This document shows, piece by piece, positions 10,364 through 23,070 of a DNA stretch of 64,000 bases (within the stretch, counting starts at the first letter, position 1; every line of letters starts with the position of its first letter). Origin of the DNA: Dallia pectoralis (taxonomy: Eukaryota > Chordata > Actinopteri > Esociformes > Umbridae); the NCBI GenBank assembly GCA_029465975.1, contig CM055728.1, positions 10,766,292-10,830,291 of the forward strand, written 5' to 3'. Under the pieces are notes generated by a model, which did no database searches, had not been told where the DNA came from, and saw nothing but the letters and a program-made list of their open reading frames with translations. Position numbers and translations under genes: made by a program.

Positions 10364-12898
10364 AATGTGTAGTATTATACAGTAGGTTATCTGTGAGTAA
10401 TAATATAGACCACTGTTCCATGTGTAGTATTATACAGTAGGTTATCTGTGAGTAATAATATAGACCACTGTTCCATGTGTAGTATTATACAGTAGGTTAT
10501 CTGTGAGTAATAATATAGACCACTGTTCCATGTGTAGTATTATACAGTAGGTTATCTGTGATTAATAATATAGACCACTGTTCCATGTGTAGTATTATAC
10601 AGTAGGTTATCTGTGAGTAATAATATAGACCACTGTTCCATGTGTAGTATTATACAGTAGGTTATCTGTGAGTAATAATATAGACCACTGTCCCATATGT
10701 AGTATTATACAGTAGGTTATCTGTGAGTAATAATATAGACCACTGTCCCATATGTAGTATTATACAGTAGGTTATCTGTGAGTAATAATATAGACCACTG
10801 TTCCATGTGTAGTATTATACAGTAGGTTATCTGTGAGTAATAATATAGACCACTGTTGCATGTGTAGTATTATACAGTAGGTTATCTGTGAGTAATAATA
10901 TAGACCACTGTTCCATGTGTAGTATTATACAGTAGGTTATCTGTGAGTAATAATATAGACCACTGTTCCATGTGTAGTATTATACAGTAGGTTATCTGTG
11001 AGTAATAATATAGACCACTGTTCCATGTGTAGTATTATACAGTAGGTTATCTGTGAGTAATAATATAGACCACTGTTCCATGTGTAGTATTATACAGTAG
11101 GTTATCTGTGAGTAATAATATAGACCACTGTTCCATGTGTAGTATTATACAGTAGGTTATCTGTGAGTAATAATATAGACCACTGTTCCATGTGTAGTAT
11201 TATACAGTAGGTTATCTGTGAGTAATAATATAGACCACTGTTCCATGTGTAGTATTATACAGTAGGTTATCTGTGAGTAATAATATAGACCACTGTTCCA
11301 TGTGTAGTATTATACAGTAGGTTATCTGTGAGTAATAATATAGACCACTGTTCCATGTGTAGTATTATACAGTAGGTTATCTGTGAGTAATAATATAGAC
11401 CACTGTTCCATGTGTAGTATTATACAGTAGGTTATCTGTGAGTAATAATATAGACCACTGTTCCATGTGTAGTATTATACAGTAGGTTATCTGTGAGTAA
11501 TAATATAGACCACTGTTCCATGTGTAGTATTATACAGTAGGTTATCTGTGAGTAATAATATAGACCACTGTCCCATATGTAGTATTATACAGTAGGTTAT
11601 CTGTGAGTAATAATATAGACCACTGTCCCATATGTAGTATTATACAGTAGGTTATCTGTGAGTAATAATATAGACCACTGTTCCATGTGTAGTATTATAC
11701 AGTAGGTTATCTGTGAGTAATAATATAGACCACTGTTCCATGTGTAGTATTATACAGTAGGTTATCTGTGATTAATAATATAGACCACTGTTCCATGTGT
11801 AGTATTATACAGTAGGTTATATGTGAGTAATAATATAGACCACTGTTCCATGTGTAGTATTATACAGTAGGTTATCTGTGATTAATAATATAGACCACTG
11901 TTCCATGTGTAGTATTATACAGTAGGTTATCAGTGAGTAATAATATAGACAATGTGTAGTATTATACTGTTGCATGAGTGTAGTATTATACAGTAGGTTA
12001 TCTGTGAGTAATAATATAGACCACTGTTCCATGTGTAGTATTATACAGTAGGTTATCTGTGAGTAATAATATAGACCACTGTTCCATGTGTAGTATTATA
12101 CAGTAGGTTATCTGTGAGTAATAATATAGACCACTGTTCCATGTGTAGTATTATACAGTAGGTTATCTGTGATTAATAATATAGACCACTGTTCCATGTG
12201 TAGTATTATACAGTAGGTTATCTGTGAGTAATAATATAGACCACTGTTCCATGTGTAGTATTATACAGTAGGTTATCTGTGAGTAATAATATAGACCACT
12301 GTTCCATGTGTAGTATTATACAGTAGGTTATCAGTGAGTAATAATATAGACCACTGTTGCATGTGTAGTATTATGCAGTAGGTTATCTGTGAGTAATAAT
12401 ATAGACCACTGTTCCATGTGTAGTATTATACAGTAGGTTATCTGTGAGTAATAATATAGACCACTGTTCCATGTGTAGTATTATACAGTAGGTTATATGA
12501 CCACTGTTCCAGTAATAATATAGACCACTGTCCCATATGTAGTATTATACAGTAGGTTATCTGTGAGTAATAATATAGACCACTGTCCCATATGTAGTAT
12601 TATACAGTAGGTTATCTGTGAGTAATAATATAGACCACTGTCCCATATGTAGTATTATACAGTAGGTTATCTGTGAGTAATAATATAGACCACTGTCCCA
12701 TATGTAGTATTATACAGTAGGTTATCTGTGAGTAATAATATAGACCACTGTTCCATGTGTAGTATTATACAGTAGGTTATCTGTGAGTAATAATATAGAC
12801 CACTGTCCCATATGTAGTATTATACAGTAGGTTATCTGTGAGTAATAATATAGACCACTGTCCCATATGTAGTATTATACAGTAGGTTATCTGTGAGT
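10364..12898. repeat. 55-bp minisatellite, about 46 copies
   Basis: The unit contains GTAGTATTATACAGTAGG and AATAATATAGACCACTG. Variant units with TCCCATATG in place of TTCCATGTG occur in adjacent runs near 10.70, 11.58 and 12.53-12.87 kb. Other variants (GATTAATAATA, TTGCATG) are also shared between distant units. Disrupted units near 11.94 and 12.50 kb mark internal deletions. Multi-unit blocks have therefore been duplicated. The sequence is AT-rich and non-coding. Confidence 0.97.
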
Positions 12899-13660
12899 GA
12901 ATTGAATTTGTCACATGCTTCAATTTTTTTTTACACACTGACCCATTTTAAATAAAATTATAAAAACAATATAATAAAATAGAATAAAATGTTGACTTAT
13001 GTTGCTTTGGTACAATTCTTACAAGTCTGTGGCAATAGTTCACCACTCTATGTACAAAAAAACCAGCAGAGCATCAAAACAGCCTTTATTTAAAACAGTC
13101 ATCTGACATTGACTGGGTACAACAAAAAAGATTTAAAAAATCAGTGTGTCATCTAGAAAGTTTGTTTCACATGAAAACACATTATGGTCATGTATGGAAC
13201 ATCTATGGAACATGCATGACATTTCTTCTCTATTTCATATTAAACTCAATCGGACGTGATTATCCTGGAACGTGTGGTTCCTTCTCACACCACAAGAACG
13301 TGACACTTATGTTCATTACAAAACTCACATACACGTCATCCATAGTAGTAACCAAAACTGGTAACCATGAAATATGGAGTGAAAACATTGGCCATGTTTT
13401 TCGAAATGGAGCAGAACAGACAGATGTGTAAATTTGACCTGGACTTGGTCAGAACTACAAATTGAGCTGCCGTGAACTATCAGAAGTTCACATTTGTTGA
13501 TGGAACAGCTGGCTAAAAACTGGCAAAAAACAGGCTAAAAACATGTGTGAAACATACATACATATTTGCGGCTCCAAAGATTGGGTGGTACAATTATAGC
13601 CCCATGTTGGTCTTACAATGACGGGAATGTATTGTAATCACCTTCTGAGCTCCTCAATTA
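12899..13660. other. AT-rich unique DNA
   Basis: No gene recognised. The part adjoining 13660 may belong to the IS630-like element that follows. Confidence 0.35.
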
Positions 13661-13664
13661 AATT

Positions 13665-13950
13665 GTGTTGGATAATGTTAGGTTCCACCCTTTAGAGGTG
13701 ATTCGGGAATGGTTTTGGGCTAGTCCCTGGTTCCTGATCCCACACCTGGACCCATCATCTCAGTTTAATTGTGGTGGTGAGAGGTGTTTGACCATGAACG
13801 AGACACCTTCATACAGACCATGGATAAGACATGGCCTCACCGCTAACCAATGTCAGCTTAGGATTTGCCATGTAGATAGATTTCTCCCACAGTGCAGGGA
13901 AAATCAAGATATTCATTGCGGCGTCGACAAGATATCACAGCTAACTGCCA
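13665..13950 (+). pseudogene. IS630/mariner-like transposase, C-terminal fragment
   Basis: A plus-strand fragment of the same transposase superfamily as 2524-3726. It carries the second catalytic aspartate motif in the form L-D-N-V-R-F-H (the usual Trp is replaced by Leu), then V-I-R-E-W-F. Downstream is a decayed C-terminal block reading F-L-P-Q-C-R and D-I-H-C-G-V-D, where the family normally has an F-P-R-C-L-A and D-x-x-C-D-V-D pattern. The proline/asparagine-rich segment between them is scrambled. The upstream catalytic core is missing. The 118-codon open frame over this region is a remnant, not a gene. Confidence 0.7.
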
Positions 13951-14349
13951 AAGACAGAACTGTGAAAACAGTCAAATACACTGTAACAATTTCTTTTAGC
14001 ACTTCAAAGACACACTTTTAAACGTATGTCTTACATTGTTACATTTGGACTATATTATTGTTACGAAGACGAAACTGAAAGAATTGCACGGTCATGTTTG
14101 ATGACCAATGTGCTCATTATATTTCACAAACTTAGCGGTTGAATCAATGTCATCCTGAGGTGAAAGATGTTCACAAAACAAACGAAAGCAAAATGGCTAT
14201 ATTAAATGCAAGATATAATGGGTTATTACAAGTGGGATCAGATTGGAGTTGTGTACTAATAGTCAAGAAACACAATGTAGACAATACAGTTCAAGTTAAG
14301 GAGAAGGGTTGGTTCCTGACACAACACGCTGCTTCCATTTGGCCCTAGA
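13951..14349. other. Unique DNA
   Basis: No feature recognised. Confidence 0.35.
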
Positions 14350-15310
14350 TATATAGACAACAGAGGCTAGCTGGAGCTGATGAATCTTCCTTAGGACCTT
14401 CCCCTGATCGAGCCTGATGTTGAGATCCTGGGTGGCAGATGTCTGCGTTTCCATCTACGGCAATGGAGACACCATACCTAGAGGTGACGCAGCTGATCAG
14501 GATGCTGTCAATATTCCAGCTGCAGAATATTCCTGCCAAATCTGTTAAACATCCTGGGAGAGAAGAGGCACTGCAAAGCCCTCTTCAGACTCTTGTGTGT
14601 GTGAGTGTCTGGGACGTGTTTTCTCATTGATGTGTACACAGAGGAACTCTGAGCTCTCGACCCACTTCCCTTCAGCTCTGTCGATGTGGATAGGGTTTGG
14701 GAGTCCCTCTGTTGTCAATAGTTTATAATTAGCTCATTTGTCTGGCTGATGGGGAGGGAGATATTTTGTCCAAAGTCACCAGGTCTCTAACGTCTTCCCT
14801 GAAGGTACCAGGTCTCTAACGTCTTCCTTGTAGGTACCAGGTCTCTAACGTCTTCCCTGTAGGTACCAGGTCTCTAACGTCTTCCCTGTAGGTACCAGGT
14901 CTTTAACGTCTTCCCTGTAGGTACCAGGTCTCTAACCTCTTCCCTGTAGGTACCAGTCACCAGGTCTCTAATGTCTTTCCTGTAGGTACCAGTCACCAGG
15001 TCTCTAACGTTGTCTCTGTAGGTCTGTCTTGTCATCACCAGTGATTGACTCTAAACACACTTGATAATAACCAATGATATTGTCATATTCGGCTCACAGG
15101 GGCTAAACATGCAGCCCTTAGGGGTCCCTGAGTTGATTCCTTGTGGGCACCCCTCTTTAGTCAATAGCGCCCCAATAGCGCCCACAAAGTCCAGGACCCG
15201 GTTGCATTATTGGGGTGCTTTCAATGACCGAACAACGAGCTGCAGTCGATGAACAGCATCTTCTCGTTGGCATTCCCATTCTCCAGGTTAAGTAAGGACA
15301 ACGTGAAGTT
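14350..15310 (-). mobile_element. CR1/L2-like LINE, reverse-transcriptase region, degenerate
   Basis: Matches, on the minus strand, the reverse-transcriptase and downstream region of a CR1/L2/Rex1-like LINE common in fish. Reading from high to low coordinates, 15240-15260 (GCAGTCGATGAACAGCAT) encodes the segment around the first catalytic aspartate. Positions 15180-15220 encode the helix after it. Positions 15105-15150 give a G-x-P-x-G-C-x-x-S-P motif B. The stretch that should carry the catalytic Y/F-x-D-D is largely replaced by a 29-bp tandem array. Positions 14440-14560 (ACGCAGCTGATCAGGATGCT) match the thumb/C-terminal coding region. Numerous frameshifts are present. Confidence 0.75.
14779..15026. 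repeat. 29-bp tandem array inside the LINE, about 8 copies
   Basis: Units of CCAGGTCTCTAACGTCTTCC plus CTGTAGGTA, with two longer variants carrying an extra CCAGTCA. The unit corresponds to one segment of the surrounding LINE (CCAGGTCTCTGACCTCCTCC-type in related copies), so the array is an internal expansion of LINE coding sequence. Confidence 0.92.
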
Positions 15311-16271
15311 TAGTCTTCGTTAGTTTTGGGTGTCTGTGGATTTGCCAGGGCGTTATGCACATGGGAGATTGGAATGATGGCGTGGTTTTAAACCCTGACC
15401 CGCTTATCAAAGTAAAACAGTTTGGCTATTGAAAAGCCATGCATGTGCCGGAGTACACAGTCGTCCAGAACAGCAGGTGCTCTCATGAATTGTTCAGTGT
15501 TACTTGCCTTGAAGCATAGAAGTCATCTAGTTCATCTGGAAGTCAGAAGGCGTCGAGCCGCTCGCAGCTCACTGTCATGTTTACCGTTGTTGTGTGTGAG
15601 TTTACAAACCCCGCCGGAGAATTCCAGCTGACTGCCTTATCCCAAAATAGTTCCTGTTCACCGTCCTGGTGTAAGAAGTAATGGGCTCCAATAAAGTGCC
15701 GTCTACAGGGTCTGGCATTGCCTCGTAAAACAGTATGATTGCCTTCCTTCTTCGAAATCCTCTTTACCCAATTCTTAAGTGACTTCACACGGTCATCATT
15801 ATAAACATCCGTCTTGGGCAAACAGTTAATCTCACTTCCTAAATTCACTTAAACCACCGAAGCACTTCATAAATGTGGCAAATGAATCTCACTCAGATGG
15901 CATGAATTGTCATTCATAACTCACCGAACTAAATTGACTTACAACTCTGAGCACCACGTTAATGATGGACTTTTAAGTTTTAATGCTTTTTTACACACAT
16001 CAGTATTTCATTATAGAGTCAGAATAACACCCTTTTTTTTCATGTTTCTACTAAAGTATATGTAAAGAACGAAACGTTATTCCTGTCAGTATCTCCGTAG
16101 CCTATACAGTAATGTTGAGGCAAAAAATAATTCCTGACGTATTGTTAAAAAACAACATGTAACGTATTGGCCAATCATCTGTTTCACAGTGTTTTTTGAC
16201 AATATAGATATTCCATTAAAAAGTCTGCAAGCCACAATAGTCATTTACAACATAAACAATGTCTACACTGT
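15311..16271. other. Unique DNA
   Basis: No gene or repeat recognised. Confidence 0.35.
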
Positions 16272-17072
16272 GGGCCTGATTTATCAAGCCGTTTGCGCCT
16301 GTTTTAAGGCGGTAATTGGTCGCAAAGACGGACGTAACCGATGCGGGCCATTTACCAACAGGGCGCAATTGGCTAAAATCGCAGATTGCGTGCCACATTA
16401 GCATGCAGAGACAAGTTGCGCTTTCAATATGCGTTTGTGGGAGGGTCATGGAGAAAGTGGGAAGAGGTGGGAGGAAACGAGTTAATTGCGGCTAATTATA
16501 TATTCCGTGGTATTTACAAAGACTGCCAGTCACTGCGCGGCTCAATTTTGAGTGTAAAATTCTGTGCCTCTTAAAAGCAGGTCTTAACTAGATAGCGCAT
16601 TTCCCTGTGTATTCAAATGGACCTCAATGGCAGAGTGATCAAGGCGAAAGACATCGGCCAAGATGCCGAGCAGACAGGACATTTTCGATTTAGCGAACAA
16701 CAAATCATCCGATGTTACAGATTAGTTTATTTGTTATGGCAGTCCAAATTGAATTTTTTTCGGAGGGTGTGGATGTTCTGCCCTGTAATATGTTTAGGTT
16801 TGCTGTTACCTCATGCACTAATATCTGCATTTCATCTTCCGAAAATCTAAGCTTGCGCTTTCTCTTTCCCGTAGCATGATCCTTGGTAAATACATGTGGC
16901 CCATTGTTCGCGCTTTTAGAGGCGTGCTAATGGTGGGCGGGGTATGCGCAGATTGCGTGATGAGTGAAGGGGTTTGATAAATACTACGCAAAATGTGGAA
17001 GCATAGCGTGCGCTATTAGCGAACTCGCAAAACAGACGCAGCGCAAACTGCGCTAGTCTTCGTAAATCAGGC
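16272..17072. mobile_element. PIF/Harbinger-like non-autonomous transposon
   Basis: The ends form an imperfect inverted repeat: left GGGCCTGATTTATCAAG at 16272 and right CTTCGTAAATCAGGC ending at 17072, with matching GCGC-rich subterminal sequence. A possible 3-bp duplication TGT flanks both ends; a 3-bp target site fits PIF/Harbinger elements. The interior contains short GCGCAA/TTGCGC words in both halves and no intact transposase. The superfamily is inferred from the ends and size. Confidence 0.7.
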
Positions 17073-17622
17073 TGTGTGTTTCTAATCAATTTCATGTTAC
17101 ATTAATGAACAAATAATGTACTTAAAAACAAGCACATTCTATGTGACCCCACACTTTTTTTGTTTAGATACACACACTGAGAAATGACTAAAAGTAAAAA
17201 AGAATTGAGAGAAAACACGAGCAACAGAGGGGAAGGCTAACCGGGGGGGCAGACTTGGTGAATGAAAATTGAAAGCCGGGACGGTCTAATTGAGCACTGT
17301 GATGAGTCAGAAGAGTTACCCCTCAGACGATAAACACTGTCTACTGCGGTTTCCTTAATGAGAGGCAAGTACAGCTTCTCAACACATACGTGTTACAGCG
17401 ACTAAGAGTTCCATTGTGTAGGTTGAAGACATGAGAGCGGGGAGAAAAAGAAAGGGACATGCAAAGATAAAATGTTCCCGCACATATCATTAGGGTTGCT
17501 ATTCCTCCACAGTATAGCACATAATCAGCAACTCTATTCAAGACAGTTGTACCACAATCACAGTGACGTTGGGTGGATAATGCCCAGGCATAAGCAGAAA
17601 GGAGCGTGGACTAGAAACAGGG
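17073..17622. other. Unique DNA
   Basis: No feature recognised. Confidence 0.35.
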
Positions 17623-17745
17623 TCGGACAGAATCAGGTTTATTTGTCAAGTCTGTTTACACACACGCAGATTTTCTTCTGACCCCTAGCTGCTGTATTCA
17701 GAACACACATTTTAAGACGTACACAAACAGAGCAGTACGACGCAC
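17623..17745 (-). mobile_element. LINE 3'-end fragment
   Basis: Shares GAATCAGSTTTATTTGYCA and the following TGTCTGTTTACACACAC-like stretch with 34691-34830, so it is a dispersed repeat within this window. In minus orientation it reads into AATAAA followed by a CTGATTCTG tail, typical of the 3' end of CR1/L2-like LINEs. The family name is inferred. Confidence 0.55.
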
Positions 17746-17932
17746 AATATGTATTCGACTCGATTGACAGTGTTTCTCAAACGCTTGTCCATTAATTGTG
17801 CACTTGTCCAACCAGAATATATTATTTCAAAGCTATAAAGCCCCCAGAGAAGAAATTGTTTTGACTTAAACTGTGTTGGTGCGGGAGAGGTAAGCATGAT
17901 TAATAAAATAAAAGGAGAATGTCCAAATAGAT

Positions 17933-19243
17933 GGGTGGTGGTTACTGACATATTTAACACCTCACTGAGGTCAAACATACATATACACAACATAACCAAG
18001 TGATGAGGTGCTGGTGCATCTGTGGGTGGTGGTTACTGACATATTTAACACCTCACTGAGGTCAAACATACATATACACAACATAACCAAATGATGAGGT
18101 GCTGGTGCATCTGTGGGTGGTGGTTACTGACATATTTAACACCTCACTGAGGTCAAACATACATATACACAACATAACCAAATGATGAGGTGCTGGTGCA
18201 TCTGTGGGTGGTGGTTACTGACATATTTAACACCTCACTGAGGTCAAACATACATATACACAACATAACCAAATGATGAGGTGCTGGTGCATCTGTGGGT
18301 GGTGGTTACTGACATATTTAACACCTCACTGAGGTCAAACATACATATACACAACATAACCAAATGATGAGGAGCTGGTGCATCTGTGGGTGGTGGTTAC
18401 TGACATATTTAACACCTCACTGAGGACAAACATACATATACACAACATAACCAAATGATGAGAAGCTGGTGCATCTGTGGGTGGTGGTTACTGACATATT
18501 TAACACCTCACTGAGGACAAACATACATATACACAACATAACCAAGTGATGAGGTGCTGGTGCATCTGTGGGTGGTGGTTACTGACATATTTAACACCTC
18601 ACTGAGGTCAAACATACATATACACAACATAACCAAATGATGAGGTGCTGGTGCATCTGTGGGTGGTGGTTACTGACATATTTAACACCTCACTGAGGTC
18701 AAACATACATATACACAACATAACCAAATGATGAGGTGCTGGTGCATCTGTGGGTGGTGGTTACTGACATATTTAACACCTCACTGAGGTCAAACATACA
18801 TATACACAACATAACCAAATGATGAGGTGCTGGTGCATCTGTGGGTGGTGGTTACTGACATATTTAACACCTCACTGAGGTCAAACATACATATACACAA
18901 CATAACCAAATGATGAGAAGCTGGTGCATCTGTGGGTGGTGGTTACTGACATATTTAACACCTCACTGAGGACAAACATACATATACACAACATAACCAA
19001 ATGATGAGAAGCTGGTGCATCTGTGGGTGGTGGTTACTGACATATTTAACACCTCACTGAGGTCAAACATACATATACACAACATAACCAAATGATGAGG
19101 TGCTGGTGCATCTGTGGGTGGTGGTTACTGACATATTTAACACCTCACTGAGGTCAAACATACATATACACAACATAACCAAATGATGAGAAGCTGGTGC
19201 ATCTGTGGGTGGTGGTTACTGACATATTTAACACCTCACTGAG
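17933..19243. repeat. 91-bp minisatellite, about 14 copies, fused to a LINE
   Basis: Units start GGTGGTGGTTACTGACATAT and contain CACCTCACTGAGGTCAAAC. Variants GAGGAC and GAGAAGCTGG are shared between non-adjacent units. Part of the unit (GACATATTTAACACCTCACT) is also the first stretch of the LINE reverse-transcriptase reading that continues past the last unit, so the array was built from the LINE junction. Confidence 0.96.
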
Positions 19244-19865
19244 GAAACGCTGCGTTCTGGCCCGCTTCAAATCCTCCACCATCTTCCCGGTACCCAAGAA
19301 GTCAAGGATCACAGGACTTCATGACAACAGGCCCGTCGCTCTGACCTTGGTGATTATGGAGTCATTTGAGCATCTGAGTGAGACGAGTCCAGCTACTGGG
19401 GGGAGATTGATCATCTGGTGCACTGGTCCAGTCTGAACAACTTGGTTCAATGCACAAAATACAGTGGATATGATAGTGGAGTCCTTTCGCTTGCATCACC
19501 ACCCAGGACCTCAAGTGGGAGCTGAACCTCATTTCTCTCACAAAAAAGTGCAACCAAGGTTATACAGCCTGCGGCAGCCTAAAAACTATAAACTTCCAAA
19601 GACTATGATAATGAACTTTTACACTTTTAAATCATTGAGTCCATCCTGACCTCCTCCATCACAGACCGGTACGCTCCGCGGATGCAACCAGGTCCTTAAA
19701 AGATCAGGTCACTGAGGCGGTCAGCAAAGATCGAGGCCAATCACTCTCCCCTCTGGTAGATAGCTGAGGTCTATTAACACCAAAAACCTCATGTCAGAAG
19801 AGCGGTTTCTTCCGCAGAGCAGTAGGTCTCAGGAACTGGTCCCCAGAACCAACCTGTCCATAGTC
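19215..19865 (+). pseudogene. CR1/L2-like LINE, reverse-transcriptase and C-terminal fragment
   Basis: The start reads T-D-I-F-N-T-S-L, then a clear FKSSTIFPVPKKSRITGL stretch followed by D-N-R-P-V-A-L-T, the conserved fingers region of CR1/L2-like reverse transcriptases. After 19380 most of the palm is deleted. From 19540 the sequence resumes with the thumb-region signature K-K-V-Q-P-R-L-Y-S-L-R-Q and decays over 19650-19860 into the C-terminal region. No catalytic Asp-Asp pair remains. It is a 5'-truncated, internally deleted fossil whose 5' junction lies inside the 91-bp array. Confidence 0.8.
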
Positions 19866-20542
19866 TGTACCCCACATTCACATTTATTAATCAATCTATA
19901 CAAATACAATTCTATCTGATCCTGGTCTCCCTCTGTACTCTTAGTCCTGTGTCATGTCCTGTGTCTTTAGTCCTTCCTGTTGTTCTCTCATTCCGGTCCA
20001 TGTTTTCTGTATGTCTGTATTGTTTCTCTGATCTAGTGGTTTCATTTCTATGTGAATTATTTTTTTCAAACCGGAGCTCTGCGAGTGGGTCCAATTATTG
20101 CCGTATTGTTAAAACCTTACATGAACATATATTTCATTATATCCTGTATTTAGCAATTTGAATGTAATTTGCACATTTAAACATTCTTAAATCATGTCAT
20201 TTCGTGTTAACTTCGAGGTCCTGCGGTTAAATGCACAGGTATTGCGTCATTCAGAACTTGTGATGGGCAGAACAACGCGGTCCGAAACACAAACACAATA
20301 AAAACATTTGCGTCCGGGCTTTTCATAATGCCTAAAACATTTACTCCAGAGCGGCTGTTAGAAATAAAAATCAGATATTCAATGTTCACCCCACGACGCT
20401 AATTAAGTAATTAATTAGTTTAAAAGTATTAACACCGATCGACACGGACGCTCAGGGGGGACTGTGGACAACTGCAGTTTAACCGCCATCTCTCACGGCT
20501 AAAGGTTAACAAACCAGATACTGAAACTATCTGGAAACTATA
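19866..20542. other. Unique DNA
   Basis: No feature recognised between the LINE fragment and the 37-bp array. Confidence 0.35.
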
Positions 20543-23070
20543 CTGATAACGACAAGACTAGATAGAACAAACTTAACCTGTGATAACTACAAGACTAGAT
20601 AGAACAAATTTAACCTGTGATAACTACAAGACTAGATAGAACAAATTTAACCTGTGATAACTACAAGAGTAGATAGAACAAACTTAACCTGTGATAACTA
20701 CAAGAGTAGATAGAACACACTTAACCTGTGATAACTACAAGACTAGATAGATTAAACTTAACCTGTGATAACTACAAGACTAGATGGAACAAACTTAACC
20801 CGTGATAACTACAAGAGTAGATGGAATAAATTTAACCTGTGATAACTACAAGACTAGATAGAACAAACTTAACCTGTGATAACTACAAGACTAGATAGAA
20901 TAAACTTAACCTGTGATAACTACAAGACTAGATAGAACAAACTTTACATGTGATAACTACAAGACTTGATAGAACAAACTTAACCTGTGATAACTACAAG
21001 AGTAGATGGAATAAATTTAACCTGTGATAACTACAAGACTAGATAGAACAAACTTAACCTGTGATAACTACAAGACTAGATAGAACAAACTTAACCTGTG
21101 ATAACTACAAGACTATATAGAACAAACTTAACATGTGATAACTACAAGAGTAGATAGAACAAACTTAACCTGTGATAACTACAAGACTAGATAGAACAAA
21201 CTTAACCTGTGATAACTACAAGACTAGATAGAATAAACTTAACATGTGATAACTACAAGACTAGATAGAACAAACTTAACCTGTGATAACTACAAGACTA
21301 GATAGATTAAACTAACATGTGATAACTACAAGACTAGATAGAACAAACTTAACCTGTGATAACTACAAGACAAGATAGAATAAACTTAACATGTGATAAC
21401 TACCAGACTAGATAGAACAAACTTAACCTGTGATAACTACAAGACTAGATAGATTAAACTTAACCTGTGATAACTACAAGACTAGATAGAACAAACTTAA
21501 CCTGTGATAACTACAAGACTAGATAGAACAAACTTGACCTGTGATAACTACAAGACTAGATAGAATAAACTTAACCTGTGATAACTACAAGACTAGATAG
21601 ATTAAAATTAACCTGTGATAACTACAAGACTAGATAGATTAAACTTAACATGTGATAACTACAAGACTAGATAGAACAAACTTAACATGTGATAACTACA
21701 AGACTAGATAGATTAAACTTAACCTGTAATAACTACAAGACTAGATAGATTAAACTTAACCTGTGATAACTACAAGACTAGATATAATAAACTTAACCTG
21801 TGATAACTACAAGACTAGATAGAACAAACTTAACCTGTGATAACTACAAGAGTAGATGGAATAAATTTAAACTGTGATAACTACAAGACTAGATAGAACA
21901 AACTTAACCTATGATAACTACAAGACTAGATAGAACAAACTTAACCTGTGATAACTACAAGAGTAGATAGAACAAACTTAACCTGTGATAACTACAAGAC
22001 TAGATAGATTAAACTTAACCTGTGATAACTACAAGACTAGATAGAACAAACTTAACCTGTGATAACTACAAGACTAGATAGAACAAACTTAACCTGTGAT
22101 AACTACAAGAGTAGATAGAACAAACTTAACCTGTGATAACTATAAGACTAGATAGAATAAACTTAACCTGTGATAACTACAAGACTAGATAGAAAAACTT
22201 AACCTGTGATAACTACAAGACTAGATAGAACAAACTTAACCTGTGATAACTACAAGACTAGATAGAACAAACTTAACCTGTGATAACTACAAGACTAGAT
22301 AGATTAAACTTGACCTGTGATAACTACAAGACTAGATAGATTAAACTTAACCTGTGATAACTACAAAGCTAGATAGAATAAACTTGACCTGTGATAACTA
22401 CAAGACTAGATAGATTAAACTTAACCTGTGATAACCACAAGACTAGATAGATTAAACTTAACCTGTGATAACCACAAGACTAGATAGATTAAACTTAACC
22501 TGTGATAACCACAAGACTAGATAGATTAAACTTAACCTGTGATAACCACAAGACTAGATAGATTAAACTTAACCTGTGATAACCACAAGACTAGATAGAT
22601 TAAACTTAACCTGTGATAACCACAAGACTAGATAGATTAAACTTAACATGTGATAACTACAAGACAAGATAGAATAAACTTAACCTGTGATAACTACAAG
22701 ACTAGATAGATTAAACTTAACCTGTGATAACCACAAGACTAGATAGATTAAACTTAACCTGTGATAACCACAAGACTAGATAGAACAAACTTAACCTGTG
22801 ATAACTACAAGACTAGATAGAATAAACTTAACCTGTGATAACTACAAGACTAGATAGAATAAACTTAACCTGTGATAACTACAAGACTAGATAGAACAAA
22901 CTTAACCTGTGATAACTACAAGACTAGATAGATTAAACTTAACCCGTGATAACTACAAGACTAGATAGAATAAACTTAACCTGTGATAACTACAAGACTA
23001 GATAGATTAAACTTAACCTGTGATAACTACAAGACTAGATAGATTAAACTTAACCTGTGATAACCACAAT
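20543..23070. repeat. 37-bp minisatellite, about 68 copies
   Basis: Units of GTGATAACTACAAGACTAGA followed by TAGAACAAACTTAACCT. Variants include GATTAAACTTAAC, GAATAAAC, AAGAGTAG and GATAACCACAAG. The last variant is confined to consecutive units around 22.43-22.64 kb and again near 22.72-22.78 kb, showing local homogenisation. It has no coding capacity. Confidence 0.97.

Noticed and set aside
19912..20161. Possible exon in the 60-70 codon frames after the LINE
   Set aside because: No family signature, no splice-site pair and composition like the flanks.
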